Shown here piece by piece: positions 16,333-25,790 of a stretch of DNA of 64,000 bases (the stretch's first letter is position 1; every line of letters starts with the position of its first letter). The stretch lies in the NCBI GenBank assembly GCA_017991675.1, contig JAGOQB010000007.1, positions 62,001-126,000 of the forward strand. The letters run 5' to 3'. The stretch is from Phenylobacterium sp. GTDB taxonomy: Bacteria; Pseudomonadota; Alphaproteobacteria; Caulobacterales; Caulobacteraceae. Made by a program: the position numbers and the translations under genes. The notes beneath the pieces are model-generated. The model was not told the origin of the DNA, did not search any database, and saw only the letters and a program-made list of their open reading frames with translations.

Positions 16333-19300
16333 CTACCAGGTCTTGCTCAACTGAAGTGACACGACCCGGCCCATGGGGCTGGCGTTGGCGGCGTCGAAGC
16401 CGACGCCCTGGAAGGCGTCATAGAACGGCGGAGCTTCGTCGAGGAGGTTACGCACCCCCAAGCTCAAGCTCAGCCCCCGCCAGGGAGACCGCATCATCTC
16501 CGACGTGCGCCAACGCCCCTGGACGTCCACCGTCGTCCAGGATGCGACCGAGCCGCCCATGCCGTCGCTGTATCCATCGACGTAGTTGGCGCTAACCGTG
16601 GCCCCCCAGGCTCCACGGTTCCAATCCAAGCTTGCCCGGCCGCGCAGGTCTGCGGGCTCGCCTGGCGTGTCTAGCGTCTCGATCGGAGGCGATGTCGGCG
16701 TGAGCGTCTGTTCAAAGCGCCCGAGCCAGGTCGCGCTGAGCGAAACCTCGAAGCGATGTTCGTCTCGCTCGAAGCTGTAGCTCCCTGAGACGTCCAGGCC
16801 GCTGACGCGTGTCGACGCGGTGTTCACGTAGCGCGCATCGACAATCGCGCCGTAGGCTTCAGGAGGGAAGGCGCCAGGAAACGCGAACGTGGCGTCGTTG
16901 ATCAGGGCTGTGACGAGGGCCAGGTCCGTGGGGTTGCGCGGATCGACGAAGCGAACAAAGGGGGCGTAGGTCGGGTCGCTCAGCGCGGTGTTGACGTGAT
17001 CGAGCGCAGGCCGGGCGATCCGGTCTTCAAAGGTCGTGTCGAACCAGGTGGCGCTGACATGAAGTCCCGCCAGTGCGGCCGGCGCGTAGTCGAAGCCGGC
17101 GGACCAGGAGGTCGCGGACTCGGGCTTGAGCGACGGGTTGCCGCCGTATCGGATCACCGACAGCGTCCGGCCTGGGCCCTGAGGCAGGAAGCTAGCGCCG
17201 ATGCTGCCTGCCTCGAAGACCTCGACGAGGGTCGGGGCGCGAAAGCTCGTCCCGTAGCTGGCTCGCAGATTGAGATCCTCGTTTGGCTTCCAGATGAGAC
17301 CAAGCTTCGGATCGGCGGTCGAGCCGACATCGTCATAGTCTTCGATGCGGCCGGCCAAAGAGAGGTCAAGGCGGTGCAGGCCAGCGCGCGAATTGGCGTC
17401 GCCGATCAGCGGAATGCGCAGTTCGGCGAATGCGGCGCTGACACGTCGTTCCGACCCCGGCCGCTTTGCGCCACGCGGCGTCGCGGTCGAGGTGAAGATC
17501 AAGTTCTTCTGGTCGAAGGACTCATTGCGCAGTTGGAGGCCAACGGCGAGCCGGGCCGGCCCGCCAGGCGCCCTAAACAGGGTTCCATCGGCCTGAAGAG
17601 CCAGGGTTTCGACGCGGCTGCGGCTGGTTTGCTCGGAGAAGCCGGAGCCGATGAAGTCGAGAACGGCGCGTCCATTCGCGCCGCCTGCGCCGTAGGGATT
17701 GAAATAGCCGTCGCGCGCGGCGCTGTAGCTGGTCGCGGGATCGTCGGGGATCGCTCCCAGCGCCTCACTGAGGAGGCGCGTATTGACGGTGTTGCTGAAA
17801 CGCCGGGTGCCGACCTCCTGCGCGAATGCCAGGTAGGCCTCCGAGCGCCAATCGCCCCAGAGGTCAGCCTTGAGCGCCAGCGTGGCGCCGAGGCTCTCGG
17901 CGAGGCCTGAGCTCCTGACGGGCCCGAGGTCGTCGCCATAGCCATAGGCGATCTGCTGGGATGTCAGGCCGGGCAACGCCACATAGTAGGGATTGGTCGC
18001 CCGCACGGTGATGACTCCGGTCGAGGCGAGAGTGCGGAAGTCAAAGCGACGGCGAGTGTAGCGGGCGTCGGCCTCTACCTCGAGCCACGGCGTGAGCGAC
18101 TGGCCGACGAACGCGTAGAGGCTGTCGCGCCGATCGTCGGGAAGGAGGTCGAGGCCCTGACGCTGGTTTTCCAGGTTGACCTGTCCGGGGACGAAGTCGG
18201 ACGGCGAGGTCGCGGCGCCGTTCGCGCCCGGTCGGATGGCGTAGATCGGCGTGTAGTTCGAGGTCGCGGGGTCGAGCTGCACGACATTGCCTGGAGCGCT
18301 GTAAATCACGCGGTGGTCGGTTCCGCCGAATGGGCGCAGGTCCGATGAGGCAGCGTAATCGCGCGCGGCGGATGGCAGATTCTGCCGGTGGTATCTCTCA
18401 TAGGCGATGAGGCCGTGGCCCCCGGCCCAGGTTTTGCCGAAGACCTGCGAAAACTGGGTTTCCTCAGCTTCGCCGCCGGAGGCGACGCCGTACCGAAGCC
18501 GGGTTTCTGCGCCGTCCAGGTCGCGGCGCAGCCGGATGTTGACGACCCCGCCTACGGCGTCAGAACCGTAGAGGGCCGATGCGCCGTCCACCAGCACCTC
18601 GACGCGTTGCACAGCCACCACGGGGATGGCGGAAAGGTCGGCGAAGTCGCCCTTCGAGCCTGTGCCGGCCATCCGCCTGCCGTTCACGAGCACCAATGTA
18701 GCGTCGGTTCCGAGGCCGCGGAGGTTCACGCCGGTGGAGGCGAAGCTATTGGTGCCGAGAGGATCTGCGCCGGTCAGCAAGGTGGTCGGTGAGCCGCCAC
18801 CGCCGCCGAAATTCTGCGGAAGGCTGGTGACCGTTTCGTCGAGGGTGGCGAATCCGCGCTTGGCGATGGCCTCGCTGTCGAGCACCACGACTTGCGAGGG
18901 GCCATCTTTGACGCCACGCAGGTGGCTACCAGTAACGACGACCTCGGCGATTTCCTCGGAAGCGCGGTGCGCGGGGATGATGGCCTCCGCTGACTGGACC
19001 GCCCCTTGTGGCTCGACCGACGACAGTGGCGTCAGCCGGCCGGCGGGGTAGGGAGCCGCCTTTGCGCGCAAGACGATGGAGCCGCGCGTGGTTCGATCGA
19101 TCACGAGGTCGCTTCCGGCGATCAGGCGCTTGAGGGCCTCATCGGCCGTCAGCCGCCCCTTTACCGCTGGCGCATTTCGGCCGCTGACCAGCGACGCCGA
19201 ATAGAGAAGCTGGCGTCCGCTCTGGTGCGAATAGCTGACCAGGGCTTGGTCGAGCGGTCCGGCGCCGATATCGAAGGTAATTTGGGCCGGCGCGGCGAGC

Positions 19301-19374
19301 GCAGCCGCGGGGGCTGCACTGGCGCACAACGCGAGCAGAAACGCCTGGGGGGCGTACGACTTACTGAACGACAT
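16333..19374 (-). CDS. TonB-dependent receptor with STN signalling domain
   Basis: The 1013-residue outer-membrane receptor has a signal peptide and a secretin/TonB short N-terminal (STN) domain at about residues 28-105 (ITFDIGAGPLDQALVSYSHQ; GRLTADEALKRLI). A plug domain at about 145-265 (VVLDSEAIAKRGF; NLRGLGTDATLVLVNGRRMA; EVLVDGASALYGSDAVGG) precedes a long beta-barrel that ends in a C-terminal aromatic residue (SLQLSKTW). The STN domain passes ligand binding to FecR. Its place between isopeptidase and fecR/fecI suggests that the lasso peptide is the ligand (inference). Confidence 0.93.
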   Translation of the reverse strand: MSFSKSYAPQAFLLALCASAAPAAALAAPAQITFDIGAGPLDQALVSYSHQSGRQLLYSASLVSGRNAPAVKGRLTADEALKRLIAGSDLVIDRTTRGSIVLRAKAAPYPAGRLTPLSSVEPQGAVQSAEAIIPAHRASEEIAEVVVTGSHLRGVKDGPSQVVVLDSEAIAKRGFATLDETVTSLPQNFGGGGGSPTTLLTGADPLGTNSFASTGVNLRGLGTDATLVLVNGRRMAGTGSKGDFADLSAIPVVAVQRVEVLVDGASALYGSDAVGGVVNIRLRRDLDGAETRLRYGVASGGEAEETQFSQVFGKTWAGGHGLIAYERYHRQNLPSAARDYAASSDLRPFGGTDHRVIYSAPGNVVQLDPATSNYTPIYAIRPGANGAATSPSDFVPGQVNLENQRQGLDLLPDDRRDSLYAFVGQSLTPWLEVEADARYTRRRFDFRTLASTGVITVRATNPYYVALPGLTSQQIAYGYGDDLGPVRSSGLAESLGATLALKADLWGDWRSEAYLAFAQEVGTRRFSNTVNTRLLSEALGAIPDDPATSYSAARDGYFNPYGAGGANGRAVLDFIGSGFSEQTSRSRVETLALQADGTLFRAPGGPARLAVGLQLRNESFDQKNLIFTSTATPRGAKRPGSERRVSAAFAELRIPLIGDANSRAGLHRLDLSLAGRIEDYDDVGSTADPKLGLIWKPNEDLNLRASYGTSFRAPTLVEVFEAGSIGASFLPQGPGRTLSVIRYGGNPSLKPESATSWSAGFDYAPAALAGLHVSATWFDTTFEDRIARPALDHVNTALSDPTYAPFVRFVDPRNPTDLALVTALINDATFAFPGAFPPEAYGAIVDARYVNTASTRVSGLDVSGSYSFERDEHRFEVSLSATWLGRFEQTLTPTSPPIETLDTPGEPADLRGRASLDWNRGAWGATVSANYVDGYSDGMGGSVASWTTVDVQGRWRTSEMMRSPWRGLSLSLGVRNLLDEAPPFYDAFQGVGFDAANASPMGRVVSLQLSKTW

Positions 19375-19500
19375 TCATTCCCTCACCACTTGTGCAGCGC
19401 GTTGTCAGACGGCGAGCCGGCCTGATCGCGATGCGTTGTGAGGGATAGACACGCGGGCCCCAGGCAAACCCTGACGACCACCGCAAAGAAAACTATGGCT

Positions 19501-20460
19501 TCACTCCATTCGGGCGCGAAGCAGCAGATCACCGTCCTGCTCGGTGCTGAGGTCCAGCGCATAGAGGTGCGCGACGGCCTCGGCCAGGGCGTCGATATCT
19601 CCCGTGTGGAAGACGCCGTTCACATGGGCAGCGGCGATGTCGTTCGACGCGGCGAGCCGGATCTTGCGACGGCTGTAGCGGTTGGCTTCCTCGACGGCCG
19701 CCGAGAGCGGCAGGTCCCGAAAGACAAGGCGGCCGCTCGTCCAGCTAGTGACGGCGCTGGTGTCGGCCAGCACGCGCGGCCCGTCCTGGCCGGTGGTGAT
19801 CTGCTCTCCTGGCCTCAACGTCCAGGCTCGGGACGAGCTGTCGTTCACGCGAACCTTGCCCTCGAGCAAGGTCACCCGGACCTTGTCCGCGTCGCGTCGA
19901 ACGTCGAACTGTGTGCCGAGGGCTCGAACTTCGACCTTGTCGACCGACACGACGAACGGACGCTTCGCATCGCGAGCAACCGCGAACATCGCTTGGCCGC
20001 GAGCGAGCTCGACCCGCCGTTCGTCGCCTCTCATCCTCACGATCGCTCTGCTGTTGGTGTCGAGCGTCAAGGTCGAACCGTCGGCAAGGCGGACGGCGCG
20101 CTGCTCTCCGATCTCGGTTTGATAGACTGGGGCGTGCAGCAACCATCCGGCGGTCAGGGCGCCTGAGAGCGCGAGGACGGTCGCCGCGGCGAGCGCGAAG
20201 AGGCGGCGTGATGGTTCAGGCCGCCGAGTCGTCGTCCGATTGAGCGCCTCGTTAGCGGCGGCCCGGATGTCCGGATCTGAGTGCAGGGCGTCGCCACTGC
20301 GCCACAACGCCTCGACCTCAATGTAGGCCGCTTCGTTTGCGGGGTCGCTGCGCCATGCGAAGAAGGCGTCGAGGGTTTCGGCGCTGACGGAATGGGTGCG
20401 CAGCCTGGAGAACCAGGTCGCGGCGTCTTCCAGCACCTGTTCGTGTGAGTTGGCGGCCAT
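19501..20460 (-). CDS. fecR: FecR-like transmembrane anti-sigma regulator
   Basis: From the ATG at 20460 (five bases after the sigma factor stop) the protein is 319 residues. An N-terminal DUF4880 region (WRSDPANEAAYIEVEALW) is followed by one membrane helix (about residues 85-107) and a periplasmic FecR domain (VRLADGSTLTLDTNSRAIV; VRALGTQFDVR). The end matches the C-terminal signalling domain (AAAHVNGVFHTGDIDALAEAV). It would hold or activate the FecI-type sigma factor according to the state of the receptor. Confidence 0.92.
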   Translation of the reverse strand: MAANSHEQVLEDAATWFSRLRTHSVSAETLDAFFAWRSDPANEAAYIEVEALWRSGDALHSDPDIRAAANEALNRTTTRRPEPSRRLFALAAATVLALSGALTAGWLLHAPVYQTEIGEQRAVRLADGSTLTLDTNSRAIVRMRGDERRVELARGQAMFAVARDAKRPFVVSVDKVEVRALGTQFDVRRDADKVRVTLLEGKVRVNDSSSRAWTLRPGEQITTGQDGPRVLADTSAVTSWTSGRLVFRDLPLSAAVEEANRYSRRKIRLAASNDIAAAHVNGVFHTGDIDALAEAVAHLYALDLSTEQDGDLLLRARME

Positions 20461-20465
20461 GACGA

Positions 20466-20996
20466 TTAGTCCGCGAGCTGTTGGGCGCAGAGAACCAGCG
20501 CCTTGGCGAGGCGCCACTCGACAGTCTTGATCGAGAGACCCAGGCGCTCGGCGATCTCGGCGTTGGTCATTCCGGTGAAGCGGCTGAGGATCATCACATC
20601 CCTGAAGATGACGGGGAGGGATAGAACGGCCTGCTTGAAGACAAGGGATTCAAGCTGACTGGGCGCATCGACGCCATCCACCGTCTCCCGTTCGAGCGTC
20701 TCGGCCAGCCGCCTGCGGGTCGCCTCGGCGCGGATCTGATTGCGGGCGAGATTGGTGGCCACCCGCAACAGCAACGCCTGAGGATGGCGTACTTCCTGGG
20801 CGGCATGAAAGGGGGCCACGCGAATATATGTCTCTTGGACAACGTCTTCGCCATCGATGCCGTAGCGTCGGCGAAGCATCGCCTTCAGCCAGCCTGAATA
20901 GCGTCGATAGAGGACCGACAGGCTCTCGACGTTGCGTTGGTCGGTGTCCACGCCGTTTGGCGTCAGGACTTCGCCCGAGGTGGGTTGGTGGGCCAT
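20466..20996 (-). CDS. fecI: FecI-type ECF sigma factor
   Basis: The 176-residue protein has region 2 (VLYRRYSGWLKAMLRRRYG; GEDVVQETYIRV) and region 4 (LPVIFRDVMILSRFTGMTNAEIAERLGLSIKTVEWRL), the standard two-domain ECF layout. The start at 20996 has a good AAGGCGAGG upstream; a longer frame to 21155 would run through a dispersed repeat and is unlikely. It leads the fecI-fecR-receptor-isopeptidase run and should direct transcription of the receptor genes, as FecI does. Confidence 0.9.
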   Translation of the reverse strand: MAHQPTSGEVLTPNGVDTDQRNVESLSVLYRRYSGWLKAMLRRRYGIDGEDVVQETYIRVAPFHAAQEVRHPQALLLRVATNLARNQIRAEATRRRLAETLERETVDGVDAPSQLESLVFKQAVLSLPVIFRDVMILSRFTGMTNAEIAERLGLSIKTVEWRLAKALVLCAQQLAD

Positions 20997-21309
20997 GGCC
21001 TCGCCTTGATGCTGCGAGGCGCACGCCCGGATGTCCGGGTGTTGAGAACATGCTTGACCATGCGCCGACGCCTTTAGCCGCCGCTGGCGACCTGGACATG
21101 CGCGTCGGCCACGCCGGACAGAGGGCGTCGTGGACTTCTCAAGCGAGGTTCTCACGCCTCGGCGCCGCGGCCGCGGCGCAACCCTGAGTCTAAGTCGCGA
21201 GGTTCACCGAACGCAAGAATCTAAAACGTCCGAGGCGCCCCGTCCTGCTGCGACGCATTCGGTGCGGAGCCGCATTCTAAGGCTCAGCTTCGCGGGGCGC
21301 GAGGGGGGC
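20997..21309. other. Intergenic region upstream of the sigma factor gene
   Basis: These 313 bases hold the 5' region of the fecI-type gene and a copy of a dispersed repeat (21035-21121). I see no convincing coding frame. A canonical promoter cannot be placed with confidence. Confidence 0.5.
21035..21121. repeat. Dispersed repeat, copy 1
   Basis: The segment starting CCGGGTGTTGAGAACATGC and containing GCGCCGACGCCTTTAGCC, then TGGACATGCGCGTCGGCC, is closely matched at 27267-27345. Differences are scattered and include a small gap. It lies about 40 bases upstream of the fecI-type start. No open frame is conserved between the copies, which fits a non-coding dispersed element. Confidence 0.65.
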
Positions 21310-21615
21310 CTAATTCCTGAGGCGGTTGCGCAGTCTTCGGAGCTCGCGCTCGTCAAGGTCGTCCGGATAGGCGAGGCGGGTGCTCCACTGATGGTCGCAG
21401 CACTTCGGACAGGCGTGCTTCACCTGGCTCGCGACGCGGGCGACAGGCGTCGTGAAGCCACCGTCGCCGCGCGCGTATAGCCGATCGATGACCCGCGCCA
21501 CGTCATAGCCTTTGGACCAGCCGCACCGACCGCAGGCCAGCATCAGCCGGCAGCCGGGATACTTCTGCGCCTCCTCCAGCCGGGCGTCGCGAGCATGGGC
21601 GATCGGCAAAAGCAT
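21310..21615 (-). CDS. Hypothetical protein with two Cys pairs (putative zinc ribbon)
   Basis: The 101-residue protein carries CGRCGW (with an earlier Cys in GCRLMLAC) and CPKCC, spaced about 41 residues apart, which is a zinc-ribbon-like layout. It ends in an Arg/Leu-rich helix. Its ATG overlaps the stop of the upstream small gene (TGATG). I do not recognise a named family. Similar short zinc-binding proteins occur on alphaproteobacterial mobile elements. Confidence 0.6.
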   Translation of the reverse strand: MLLPIAHARDARLEEAQKYPGCRLMLACGRCGWSKGYDVARVIDRLYARGDGGFTTPVARVASQVKHACPKCCDHQWSTRLAYPDDLDERELRRLRNRLRN

Positions 21616-21827
21616 CAGCCGTGCGGCTTTCCAGAATAGAAGGCCGTGTCTCGCGTGAAATGGTAGGCGGCGGTTTCAAGCGCCTTCTGTGCCGCGGCCA
21701 GGATGAGGTAGTCGGTCCCGAACGGTCGGCACTTAGTCTGCAGGGCGATCAATGCGCGATGATATGGGCGCAAGGTCTCGAAGGCGGCCTTCGGATCGGT
21801 GACGCCGAGATATCGGATCTTGGTCAA
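21615..21827 (-). CDS. Hypothetical 70-residue protein
   Basis: The short protein MTKIRYLGVTDPKAAFETL (start) has a helical, Leu/Ala-rich middle (YHRALIALQTKC) and one Cys. It has a normal start and overlaps the following zinc-ribbon-like gene, which supports both being real. Function is unknown. Confidence 0.6.
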   Translation of the reverse strand: MTKIRYLGVTDPKAAFETLRPYHRALIALQTKCRPFGTDYLILAAAQKALETAAYHFTRDTAFYSGKPHG

Positions 21828-21836
21828 AATGGGCTC

Positions 21837-22130
21837 CTAGCGAAAAATGAAGAGGGCAGGGCTTGAGGCGGCCTTCGCCGGTCCTGCCCGGATTTCTAGC
21901 CGTGCGGCTCTGGAGCCGCAGATGCACCGAACGCGGGATGCGAGGGCTGTCAGCGGGAGCTGCTCCAGGTGCTGGTGCAGCCAAGGGCTCGGGTCGCAAA
22001 CGGCGCTACGCCGGCACGGCGGCGACAAGCACAAAGCGACGATGTGTCGATCTCGCGCCAGCGCATCGCCGAGAGCCTGGCTGGCCGCCAGCTTCGTGCG
22101 TTCTTCTTGAAGAGTTGATCCGTCTGCCAT
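21837..22130 (-). CDS. Hypothetical Cys-rich small protein
   Basis: From the ATG at 22130 the protein is 97 residues. The C-terminal part RVRCICGSRAARLEIR resembles the CxCG-x-R-x-x-x-L ending of small zinc-binding proteins common in Caulobacterales and Rhizobiales, and a CLSPPCRRSAVC stretch precedes it. A longer frame to 22208 exists but has no better start. With the two downstream genes it forms a run of three small genes on the minus strand. Confidence 0.55.
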   Translation of the reverse strand: MADGSTLQEERTKLAASQALGDALARDRHIVALCLSPPCRRSAVCDPSPWLHQHLEQLPLTALASRVRCICGSRAARLEIRAGPAKAASSPALFIFR

Positions 22131-22301
22131 GTCTGCGCTCCCGCGCGAACAAAAGCAGAACATTTGGCGCTTGGCGACTCCGTTCCGGCTGTGGCGGCGG
22201 CGCCCCACTCCCGCTCAGCGCGAGAACATCTGGCTGCAATCCCGTAGCCAGGCGGCGCGCAGCCGGGCTAAATCCGTGGCTTCACAACGGAAGGGGCCGC
22301 C

Positions 22302-22814
22302 ATGTCGCAAGGCGTCGTCAAATTCTTCAATGCCGCGAAGGGCTTTGGTTTCATCAGTCCGTCTGACGGGACGCCTGATATTTTCGTGCATATCTCCGCC
22401 CTGCACGACAGCGGCATCGAAGGCTTGAACGAAGGCGACGAAGTGAGCTTCGAGGTCGAGCGTGATCGGCGCTCTGGCAAGTCATCGGCCGTGGCGCTCT
22501 CAGTTCTGGCCTATGCGCCGGCGGGAGGTGGTCGTGGCCGCGGCGGCGGTTCCGGCCGCTCTGCGTCGCCGCCGCCGCGGGGGGTGAGCCGCGAGACCCT
22601 CGGTTCGGGCGCTGGTGTCGTGAAGTGGTTCAACCCGGCGAAGGGCTTTGGCTTCATTCAGCCGAACGACGGCGGCACCGACATCTTTGTGCACATCTCC
22701 GCCGTCGAGCGTGCAGGCCTGCGTGGCCTTGATGATGGTCAGCAGGTCAGCTTCGACCTGGAGCAGGACCGGCGTAGCGGTAAGCTGGCGGCGACGAACC
22801 TGAGGGTGGAGTAG
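22302..22814 (+). CDS. Double cold-shock-domain protein
   Basis: The 170-residue protein holds two cold-shock domains joined by a Gly/Arg-rich linker (about residues 72-100). Each has the RNP1/RNP2 motifs: [11 protein letters not shown] with DIFVHISAL, then [11 protein letters not shown] with DIFVHISAV. It binds single-stranded RNA or DNA and may act as an RNA chaperone. Two-domain Csp proteins are typical of alphaproteobacteria. The 170-base region upstream gives room for a structured 5' leader. Confidence 0.95.
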   Translation: MSQGVVKFFNAAKGFGFISPSDGTPDIFVHISALHDSGIEGLNEGDEVSFEVERDRRSGKSSAVALSVLAYAPAGGGRGRGGGSGRSASPPPRGVSRETLGSGAGVVKWFNPAKGFGFIQPNDGGTDIFVHISAVERAGLRGLDDGQQVSFDLEQDRRSGKLAATNLRVE

Positions 22815-22871
22815 GGCGCTGCCTCAGCAAGGCATCACGGTGGCGGCCCCTTGCAAGGCAGGGCCCTCACC

Positions 22872-24008
22872 ATGAGCACTCCAGTGGCCCCACCTCGGCC
22901 GTCCCTCCGCATTATCCATCTCTCGGGGGGGCTTCGCGCGTTCGACATTGGCGATGCCGACGTTCGGGTTGGGCCCGACTACGGCTTGCATCTCCTGCAG
23001 TTCCCGACACAGCCCTATGCGCGGACCTACGCTGTCCTACAGGACATTGGGCTTGAGATACTCGGGGTGGACTTCATCAGTCATAGAAGTGCGCTGGTCG
23101 CTGGCGAACCTCCAGACTTCCAGGTCTTTTGGCCCCAGGCCGGTTTCGCGGAAATGGCGTGCGAGCGAGCGTGGTCGCAGGTGCGCCACGTGCCAGAGCA
23201 ACGAGGGCCGGAGATCGTCGACATAGCGGGGCGATTTGCGACCTATCTTCGCCTGCTCAACCTACGGGTCCGCGAACTCAGCGATGCCTATCGAAATTGC
23301 CTCCGGTCGAAGCTCATTGACTTGGATGGTTCATACAAACGACCGCAAGACCGAACGCTCTTCGCGAATGGCTACCTCGTCCACATGGAGGCGGCGATCC
23401 ATGCATTTCTCGCCGATGCCGCAGGGCTGCGCGATCTGATCGCGGAAGCCATTTGGCGTCTCGTGCTAAAGGAGGCCTCGCAAGACGTCACGACACTGGC
23501 TTCATTGCTCCGTCGAACCCGTTCGCGCTCAAATGCGGCTCCGCTGCTGACTGAAATCCATGCCGCGGGCGCCGACGGCGGCTGGCTCAGGGCCCTGACG
23601 GACCTTCGCAACGCCATTACCCATGTCGCGCCGCTCGCAAATTCGCACGAGCTACACTCGACGCAAGTACGGTTGCGGCCGCTACGAGGCGGCTCGGCGC
23701 CAATCGTCCACTATCCTCTGACAACAGCCGAGGGCGGACTGAGGCCACGCCCGTCGCCGGTTGATTTTGAGCAAGAAGCGATCCTCAAGGAGCGGCTCGA
23801 GGAGTATCGCGGCTTCGTCGACACAAGCGGCGACGCCTTGACCTATGCGCACGGTACTCTCCACGCCCTAGTCGCGCTCGCAAACAAAGTGCGCGAGACG
23901 GCCGGTCTCAAGCATCAAATGCTTACGATCACCGATGCGGACATCATTGGTCCGGTCCGTTTCTATGGCCGAGGTCACGATAGCTCGCCGGGCGATCCTC
24001 CAGAATAG
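22872..24008 (+). CDS. Uncharacterised HEPN-like protein with an Rx4H motif
   Basis: From the ATG at 22872 the protein is 378 residues. A helical middle (about 165-250) ends in LTDLRNAITH, where Arg246 and His251 form the R-x4-H motif of HEPN ribonucleases, with the usual LRN context. The N-terminal half (about 1-120) and the C-terminal third match no family I know. HEPN proteins often cut RNA in toxin-antitoxin or phage-defence systems. The call rests on one motif in a helical setting, so it is tentative. A second uncharacterised gene follows on the same strand. Confidence 0.55.
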   Translation: MSTPVAPPRPSLRIIHLSGGLRAFDIGDADVRVGPDYGLHLLQFPTQPYARTYAVLQDIGLEILGVDFISHRSALVAGEPPDFQVFWPQAGFAEMACERAWSQVRHVPEQRGPEIVDIAGRFATYLRLLNLRVRELSDAYRNCLRSKLIDLDGSYKRPQDRTLFANGYLVHMEAAIHAFLADAAGLRDLIAEAIWRLVLKEASQDVTTLASLLRRTRSRSNAAPLLTEIHAAGADGGWLRALTDLRNAITHVAPLANSHELHSTQVRLRPLRGGSAPIVHYPLTTAEGGLRPRPSPVDFEQEAILKERLEEYRGFVDTSGDALTYAHGTLHALVALANKVRETAGLKHQMLTITDADIIGPVRFYGRGHDSSPGDPPE

Positions 24009-24157
24009 GGTCGCGGACGTCCGCACGCATCTGCGCAACCCCTCGTGGCAGTAATCCCTTGCTACGCAAGGCAGTCCTTCAAATTTGCGCTGCGAACTTC
24101 CGGGTGGTGCTTGCCCTAGTTGCTTCGCCCAGCCCAGCTTGTTTAGCTTCGGCCGCG

Positions 24158-24715
24158 ATGATTTTCGACAGCGTCCCTTGGAAAGCTCAACTCGCGAAAG
24201 ACGCCGCAGAGATCGATGCGTCCGCAGCTAAGCGCCCCTCGGCCAAGCGTTCGCTCCTCATTGAGCGGAATGTCTTTGTCGGGGCCTATGCCATTCGGAA
24301 GCTCGATGAGTCTTTCAGACTGTCGTCAGCGTTCCTCGATGAGCCAATCACTGTGAAGCACTATCCGGTGATCCGGAGTGGCTACTCACCGATCCGCCAT
24401 CCGGACTTTGAGCGCTTCTTTGCAATGGAGCAGCCGCAAGCGCGATCGCTGACGCGTCGTCGCTTGCTGAACGTGTTGATCCACAGTGCAGTGTTCGTCG
24501 AAGTCCTCGGACCCCGCGGGCGTTGTCAGGGAGTCTTGGTCGCATCGGACCGTACCGTGAGGCACGGACTCTACGAAGTTGAGCTGCCGGACCTCACCAA
24601 CCTGATGCGCCTTGTCGCGGCAGAGTTTCCGACTGTGATGACGATCAGAACCGCTGAGGATGGAACCTGGACAGTGTGGACGGGGCATGATCCGCCCACC
24701 TTACAGGACGATTAA
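24158..24715 (+). CDS. Hypothetical protein (MIFDSVPWK type)
   Basis: From the ATG at 24158 the protein is 185 residues, starting MIFDSVPWKAQLAKDA. The 33 codons upstream in the same frame start near a weak site and are less likely. It is mixed alpha/beta, with a conserved-looking core (ERNVFVGAYAIRKLDES; VKHYPVI). No catalytic motif stands out. It follows the HEPN-like gene by 149 bases on the same strand and may be its partner (inference). Confidence 0.6.
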   Translation: MIFDSVPWKAQLAKDAAEIDASAAKRPSAKRSLLIERNVFVGAYAIRKLDESFRLSSAFLDEPITVKHYPVIRSGYSPIRHPDFERFFAMEQPQARSLTRRRLLNVLIHSAVFVEVLGPRGRCQGVLVASDRTVRHGLYEVELPDLTNLMRLVAAEFPTVMTIRTAEDGTWTVWTGHDPPTLQDD

Positions 24716-24790
24716 GCGCTGGGCACTTTTGGCTAACGACATCCGCGCTGGCCTCGCGAATTGGCCTCTGCGAAGTCCGGTTAGGTAGCC

Positions 24791-25669
24791 CTAGAAGCCC
24801 GGGCCGCGATACGGGATCGTAGACAAATCGACCGGGATATCCGTGTATCCGTGGTGGTCGAGAAAGGTTCGGACGGAGCTGGCGATCAGCTCTTGGTGTG
24901 GCGATGGGCCGACCATCACGTTCTCAATGCTGACCGCGTTCTCCAGGCGATCTCCCGTGCATAGGTAGGGTACCAAGCCCAGCGGACTGGGGCGGAACTT
25001 CAACCCTCCAAAGTCGTCTGCTTCGGCGTGCGAGAGAACGACCCTGACTTCTGCTTCATGGCCGAAGGCCAGATTCTTAAAGCCGACGATGGCTCCGGAC
25101 AGCGTGGAGGTAAGGCGCTCGACATAGTGCTGGTCATGATCGTCGGGCCAATGACCGCGCATCGCCTCCATGTCCGTGCGGTACTCGATTTCGAAGCGGC
25201 GTAGGAGCGACAGCACGAGCGCCTGCTTGGCTCGGGCGGAATAGAAGACACGATGCGGCAGCATCGATGATCCGTAGAACATCGGAGCTCGTTGTTTCTG
25301 GTGGTTCACGCCAACGCCGATGCACACGCCGCCACTGCCGCCGTAGCCGCGCCACTGTTCCAGGCTGTCGCGCAAAGTGGAAAAGCACGCAATCAGGTGT
25401 CCGACCTTCGGGGGGCGCAGAATGTTGTCGCGAACCGCCTTGGCGATGGGGCGGAAGGCGGGCACGCGAGAGCGACGAACAATCTGTGACAGCACCTCGG
25501 CCGCGAGTTCGGCGCCATGACGCATCTCGTGCGCATCGTTCAGGAAGCGGCTATCGCTCGCCCAAAATCCCCTGGATTCGATGATGCCCTTGAAGCCGCT
25601 GAGGCTGGTGTAGTGGTAGAGCGGCGGTCCCCACACGAGGATGTTCTCGCGGCGAGCCACGCGTTTCAT
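24791..25669 (-). CDS. DUF2971 family protein
   Basis: The start at 25669 gives 292 residues. The DUF2971 hallmarks are present: LYHYTSLSGFKGIIESRGFWASD near the N-terminus (split here as LYHYTSLSGF and IIESRGFWASDS), RFLNDAHEMRHG, and ACFSTLRDSLEQWRGYG. The frame stays open to 25828, but those extra codons overlap the next gene and precede the usual family start. DUF2971 proteins have no settled function and are common in accessory and defence regions. Confidence 0.8.
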   Translation of the reverse strand: MKRVARRENILVWGPPLYHYTSLSGFKGIIESRGFWASDSRFLNDAHEMRHGAELAAEVLSQIVRRSRVPAFRPIAKAVRDNILRPPKVGHLIACFSTLRDSLEQWRGYGGSGGVCIGVGVNHQKQRAPMFYGSSMLPHRVFYSARAKQALVLSLLRRFEIEYRTDMEAMRGHWPDDHDQHYVERLTSTLSGAIVGFKNLAFGHEAEVRVVLSHAEADDFGGLKFRPSPLGLVPYLCTGDRLENAVSIENVMVGPSPHQELIASSVRTFLDHHGYTDIPVDLSTIPYRGPGF

Positions 25670-25790
25670 CGCAGCTTCGTCATGCCGTTCCACTGGCCAG
25701 AATTGGGCCCGTAGGAACCCGGTGCGATAGGGGCGATTGCCAATGTACTGGACGTCGCCCAATCGAATCGTGCGCTCGGTCAACGCAGGC

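Noticed and set aside
20997-21155. Longer N-terminus for the FecI-type sigma factor
   Set aside because: The extra 53 codons cross a dispersed repeat and precede a good ribosome site and start at 20996.
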